NCBI RefSeq assembly: GCF_014305095.1
Contig: NZ_JACRUI010000002.1
Location: 402,184 to 466,183 of the forward strand
Length of the DNA: 64,000 nt
Reading direction: 5' to 3'
DNA from: Flavobacterium kayseriense
Lineage (GTDB): Bacteria > Bacteroidota > Bacteroidia > Flavobacteriales > Flavobacteriaceae
In this document: positions 61,220 to 64,000 of the stretch, one piece after another
Layout: every line of letters starts with the position of its first letter
Numbering within the stretch: the first letter of the stretch is position 1
Program-made: the position numbers and the translations under genes
The notes under the pieces: generated by a model
Told to the model about the DNA's origin: nothing
Seen by the model: the letters and a program-made list of their open reading frames with translations, nothing else
Databases searched by the model: none

Positions 61220-62022
61220 CGTAATTTATTCATTATTTTAATATTCAATTTATTAATCATTTTTTTTACACTATACGCAAAGTCTTTAAATATCAGAGCC
61301 TCAAATTTACTATCATCATTATTTATCATTTTTGTCTTAAGAAAAACTTGGTTGATCCTATTTGTATGCTTTTCATTCAAATTATAAAATCGTGCATGCC
61401 AAGTATGGTATAAAATTATGTTCTCTTCAAAAAACACACTATTTGTAAAGTCATCATCTTTAAAGGCTAAATTAGAATTTAAAAAATAGATTTTTTTCCC
61501 TTTTCTTCTTAACCATAAGAAAAAACAAAAATAAGGTTCTGCTAAACTGTTAACGTTAAATTTCCCTCTAAGATGTCCTAAATCGTCCGAGAATTCATTT
61601 TCAATTATATAATTATTATTCAATATTTCTTTGACGTTCCATATACTCTCAACTTCTTTAAAATTTAATATGTAGAAAAAAGTATTAATGAGATAAGGAT
61701 TTTGAACCCGATGCGGAATATGACCTCCGTCTCGAATCCCGCAAACTGTATAATCTCCCAAGGTCATTCTTTCAATTAATTCAAAAACTGCATTGGGATT
61801 TAAAAACAAAACATCTTCATCAGCCATTATTAGCCAATCAATTCCTTGACCTTTCATTTTATTCATCATAAACAAAATACTATCCAGACCATGCATCCCA
61901 TTAGTACCATCAATTATAAATTTGCGAATACCTACAGGAAACAAAGAAGAACTCTTCTTATACAGTTCAAAATTAACTACAGTGGTCAGAATTCCAATTT
62001 TAGAATAATCTACAAAACTCAT
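61216..62022 (-). CDS. Putative GT-A-like glycosyltransferase
   Basis: The 268-residue protein has one clear glycosyltransferase mark: DWLIMADEDVLFLNPNAVFE, with a D-E-D metal-binding triplet after a hydrophobic strand, and a His in ILYHTWHARFY near the C-terminus that could be a further metal ligand. The N-terminus (GILTTVVNFELYKKSS) fits a nucleotide-binding strand. I cannot assign a family number. It overlaps both neighbours by four bases. Confidence 0.68.
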   Translation of the reverse strand: MSFVDYSKIGILTTVVNFELYKKSSSLFPVGIRKFIIDGTNGMHGLDSILFMMNKMKGQGIDWLIMADEDVLFLNPNAVFELIERMTLGDYTVCGIRDGGHIPHRVQNPYLINTFFYILNFKEVESIWNVKEILNNNYIIENEFSDDLGHLRGKFNVNSLAEPYFCFFLWLRRKGKKIYFLNSNLAFKDDDFTNSVFFEENIILYHTWHARFYNLNEKHTNRINQVFLKTKMINNDDSKFEALIFKDFAYSVKKMINKLNIKIMNKLR

Positions 62023-63140
62023 TTTTCTCTAAATTGTTTTTGATGATTAATTCTCCAAAATTTCTCTTTTTCAATAGTTTCTAAAAACAAATCACCACTA
62101 TTTCCAAATCCAAAATCAGGATTTATAGCTACAGTTCGATGTTCATCAATGGTTTTCAAAGCACTACTAATACTTTCTATCGAATAATCTACATTCATAA
62201 TATCAGCATGTATGGCACGGTTTTGTTGTCTTGTTCCAATATTGATGATGGGTAATCCGTAATACGGTGCTTCCCTGATTCCTGCACTACTATTACCAAT
62301 TATAAATTGAGCCTTTTTGAGTAAGGTTAAAAAATATTCGAATCGCAAAGAAGGAATAACTCTGAAACGGTTAATATTTTTAAGCTGTTCATAAGCCGAA
62401 ATGATATATTTACTCCCCAAATCATTGTTGGGATAAACAACCACATAATTATGATCATCGGCTAGTAAAGCATTTACAAAATTATCTGTGTATTGTTCCA
62501 TTTCACTTGCTTCGGTAGTTACTGGATGAAACATCACAATAGCAAATTTTTCAAAATCGATTTGGTAGTATTTTTTAACAACTTCTAGGCTAGGTAAATT
62601 ATTCGAAAACATGATATCAATATCAGGAGAACCAATGGTAAAAACCGACGAAGCAACTTCGCCCATTTGTAGTAATCTTTTGGCCGCTTCCTCATTCGAA
62701 ACAAAATGAATGTGACTTAGTTTGCTCACACTATGCCTGATCAGTTCATCTACCGTTCCTGATAATTCACCGCCTTCAATATGAGCCACTAATATATTAT
62801 TCAAAGAACCTACAATGGCACCCGCAAGCGTCTCTACTCGATCACCATGTACCACTATTAAATCAGGATTTATTTTTTTAGCATAACTCGACAATCCTTC
62901 AATGGTTTTTGCCAATGTCAAATCCATTGTAGCTTCATCGGTATGGTTTTCAAAAGTAGTAATATTTTTAAAGTCACACCTTTCAATTTCCAATAGTGTA
63001 TAACCATATTCCTCCTGCATGTGCATACCTGTTACAAAAACAAAAACCTCAAAATCAGGATGAACATCCAGAATTGAAATCAAGGATTTTATTTTACTAA
63101 AATCAGCACGAGTACCTGTTAAGAATATTATTTTTTTCAT
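62019..63140 (-). CDS. neuC: UDP-N-acetylglucosamine 2-epimerase, hydrolysing (NeuC/LegG type)
   Basis: The 373-residue GT-B-fold enzyme converts UDP-GlcNAc (or a diacetamido analogue) to the free 2-epimer sugar, the first step to sialic or legionaminic acid. It starts KKIIFLTGTRADFSKIKSLI, has VVHGDRVETLAGAIVGSL and AHIEGGELSGTVDELIRHSV, and ends with FIIGNSSAGIREAPYYGLPI followed by NIGTRQQNR. The G-T-R-A-D start marks the NeuC/LegG branch rather than WecB. neuB- and neuA-type partners are not in the window. It is the first gene of the operon and starts 22 bases from a repeat array. Confidence 0.9.
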   Translation of the reverse strand: MKKIIFLTGTRADFSKIKSLISILDVHPDFEVFVFVTGMHMQEEYGYTLLEIERCDFKNITTFENHTDEATMDLTLAKTIEGLSSYAKKINPDLIVVHGDRVETLAGAIVGSLNNILVAHIEGGELSGTVDELIRHSVSKLSHIHFVSNEEAAKRLLQMGEVASSVFTIGSPDIDIMFSNNLPSLEVVKKYYQIDFEKFAIVMFHPVTTEASEMEQYTDNFVNALLADDHNYVVVYPNNDLGSKYIISAYEQLKNINRFRVIPSLRFEYFLTLLKKAQFIIGNSSAGIREAPYYGLPIINIGTRQQNRAIHADIMNVDYSIESISSALKTIDEHRTVAINPDFGFGNSGDLFLETIEKEKFWRINHQKQFREK

Positions 63141-64000
63141 TAATTATTTTTAAATTACCATTATCATGCTGAGCGGAGTGGAAGCTCTTTTTTTTAGATC
63201 ATGTTACATTTAACTAGATTCTCGACTCCGCTCGAATTGACATCGTATATTTCATCAAGTTCCCAATTGTCAGGCTGAGCGGAGCCGAAGCACTTTTGTC
63301 AAATCACGCTCCATGTAAACTAGATTCTCGACTCCGCTCGAATTGACATCGTACTTTTCATTAAGCTCCCAATTGTCAGGCTGAGTGGAGTCGAAGCCTT
63401 TGTTTCTACATTTATGTTTTGTAGTAAAAAGATTCTCGACTCCGCTCGCATTGACATGCGATTTTTCAATCACGATTGTCAGGCTGAGCGGAGTCGAAGC
63501 CCTTCCTTATAAATTCATGCTTTGTGTTAAAATGATTCTCGACTCCGCTCGAATTGACAAACGATATTTCTCATCAACCTCTCAATTGTCAGGCTGAGCG
63601 GAGTCCAAGCCCTTCCTTAAAAATTCATGCTTTTTGTTAAAATGATTCTCGACTCCGCTCGAACTGACAAACGATATTTCTCATCAACCTATCAATTGTC
63701 AGGCTGAGCGGAGTGGAAGCTCTTTTTTTTAGATCATGTTACATTTAAATAAATTCTCGACTCCGCTCGAATTGACAATCGTTGTTTCAAGTACCACTGT
63801 CAGGCTGAGCGGAGTCGAAGCCCTCTTTATCAAATTACGTTTCATGTTAACTAGATTCTCGACTCCGCTCGAATTGACATGCTATTTTTCAATCATGATT
63901 ATCAGGCTGAGCGGAGTCGAAGCCCTTGTTTATAAATTCAACTTTTGTCTTAAAATGATTCTCGACTCCGCTCGAATTGACAAAGTACTTTTCATCAAGT
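63141..64000. other. 860-base non-coding region at the right edge
   Basis: Apart from the hairpin array I see no credible gene. The open frames here (for example 63270-63473 and 63385-63597) are translations of the repeats. No clear TAnnTTTG element pointing towards neuC was found in the 22 bases between array and gene, so the operon promoter lies inside or beyond the array. Confidence 0.65.
63162..63982. repeat. Array of eight imperfect hairpin repeats (REP-like)
   Basis: Eight units begin near 63162, 63268, 63374, 63477, 63587, 63697, 63798 and 63900, a period of 101-110 bases. Each has a left arm of the form TGTCAGGCTGAGCGGAGTCG followed by AAGC and, after 30-40 A/T-rich bases, a right arm ATTCTCGACTCCGCTCGAAT followed by TGACA. 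The arms pair through GAGCGGAGTCGA/TCGACTCCGCTC (12 bases) and TGTCA/TGACA, separated by a mismatched tetranucleotide. The arms are far more GC-rich than the region. The array continues to the window edge, and the last spacer resembles the one between units 2 and 3, so more units probably follow. Confidence 0.92.

Noticed and set aside
63270..63597. Open frames inside the repeat array as small genes
   Set aside because: Their codons are translations of the repeated arms (same DSTQPDNWEL-like phrases), they occur on both strands, and they lack promoters.
63162..63982. The regular repeats at the right edge as a CRISPR array
   Set aside because: Units are imperfect hairpins with period 101-110, repeats vary in the left arm, the intervening sequences are themselves related between units, and no cas gene is present.

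Overview
The window is chromosomal DNA of a Bacteroidota bacterium, most likely a Flavobacteriaceae member close to Flavobacterium. The evidence is the AT-rich coding sequence, promoters of the TTG-N19-TAnnTTTG type, family-specific proteins (PorV2-like type IX secretion factor, DUF2805/TIGR03643, Lnb-type DUF4105, KdsD, LptB) and a GC-rich hairpin repeat ending in CTCGACTCCGCTCGA. The species cannot be named from the sequence alone.

Layout. 0-15 kb: scattered single genes and pairs, mostly envelope or secreted proteins: a lipoprotein, a peroxiredoxin-like protein, a secreted PL6 (alginate-lyase-type) beta-helix enzyme, a SOUL protein, DUF2721, a TonB-receptor-like barrel, a DUF1800/DUF1501 pair, an EamA transporter, DoxX, DUF2805, an M61 peptidase and a DUF4369 lipoprotein. 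15.4-22 kb: a tightly overlapping four-gene signalling operon with a NIT/GAF hybrid histidine kinase carrying three receivers, CheR, a receiver-less CheB and a receiver-kinase. It is a methylation cassette without chemoreceptors, CheA or CheW in the window. 22-22.4 kb: two tandem tRNA-Thr(TGT) transcription units. 22.4-43 kb: housekeeping and envelope genes: manA, bcp, queD, idi, an M20 amidohydrolase, a FAD oxidoreductase, DUF547, a PlsC-type acyltransferase, a VOC/SDR/glycosyltransferase trio, recQ, the kdsD-tatC-AhpD-like operon, lptB, a GH25 lysozyme, pssA, PorV2 and an Lnb-like protein.

43-63 kb: one 20 kb, 18-gene, same-strand surface-polysaccharide operon, read right to left. It opens with a NeuC/LegG-type UDP-GlcNAc 2-epimerase. 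It then encodes GT2, GT4 and GT11 glycosyltransferases, a methyltransferase, a deacetylase, a GNAT acetyltransferase, an MBOAT plus SGNH-like O-acetylation pair, a Wzy-like polymerase/ligase and finally the polyprenyl glycosylphosphotransferase that starts the repeat unit. No Wzx flippase, neuB or neuA is seen; they may lie beyond the right edge. 63.16-63.98 kb: an array of eight imperfect hairpin repeats directly upstream of neuC, running to the edge of the window.

Start choices: several longest open frames begin with TTG codons that overlap or precede promoter elements. For these I moved the start to the first well-placed ATG and said so in the entry. Promoter calls rest on motif matching by eye, and family names on motif recognition without database searches.
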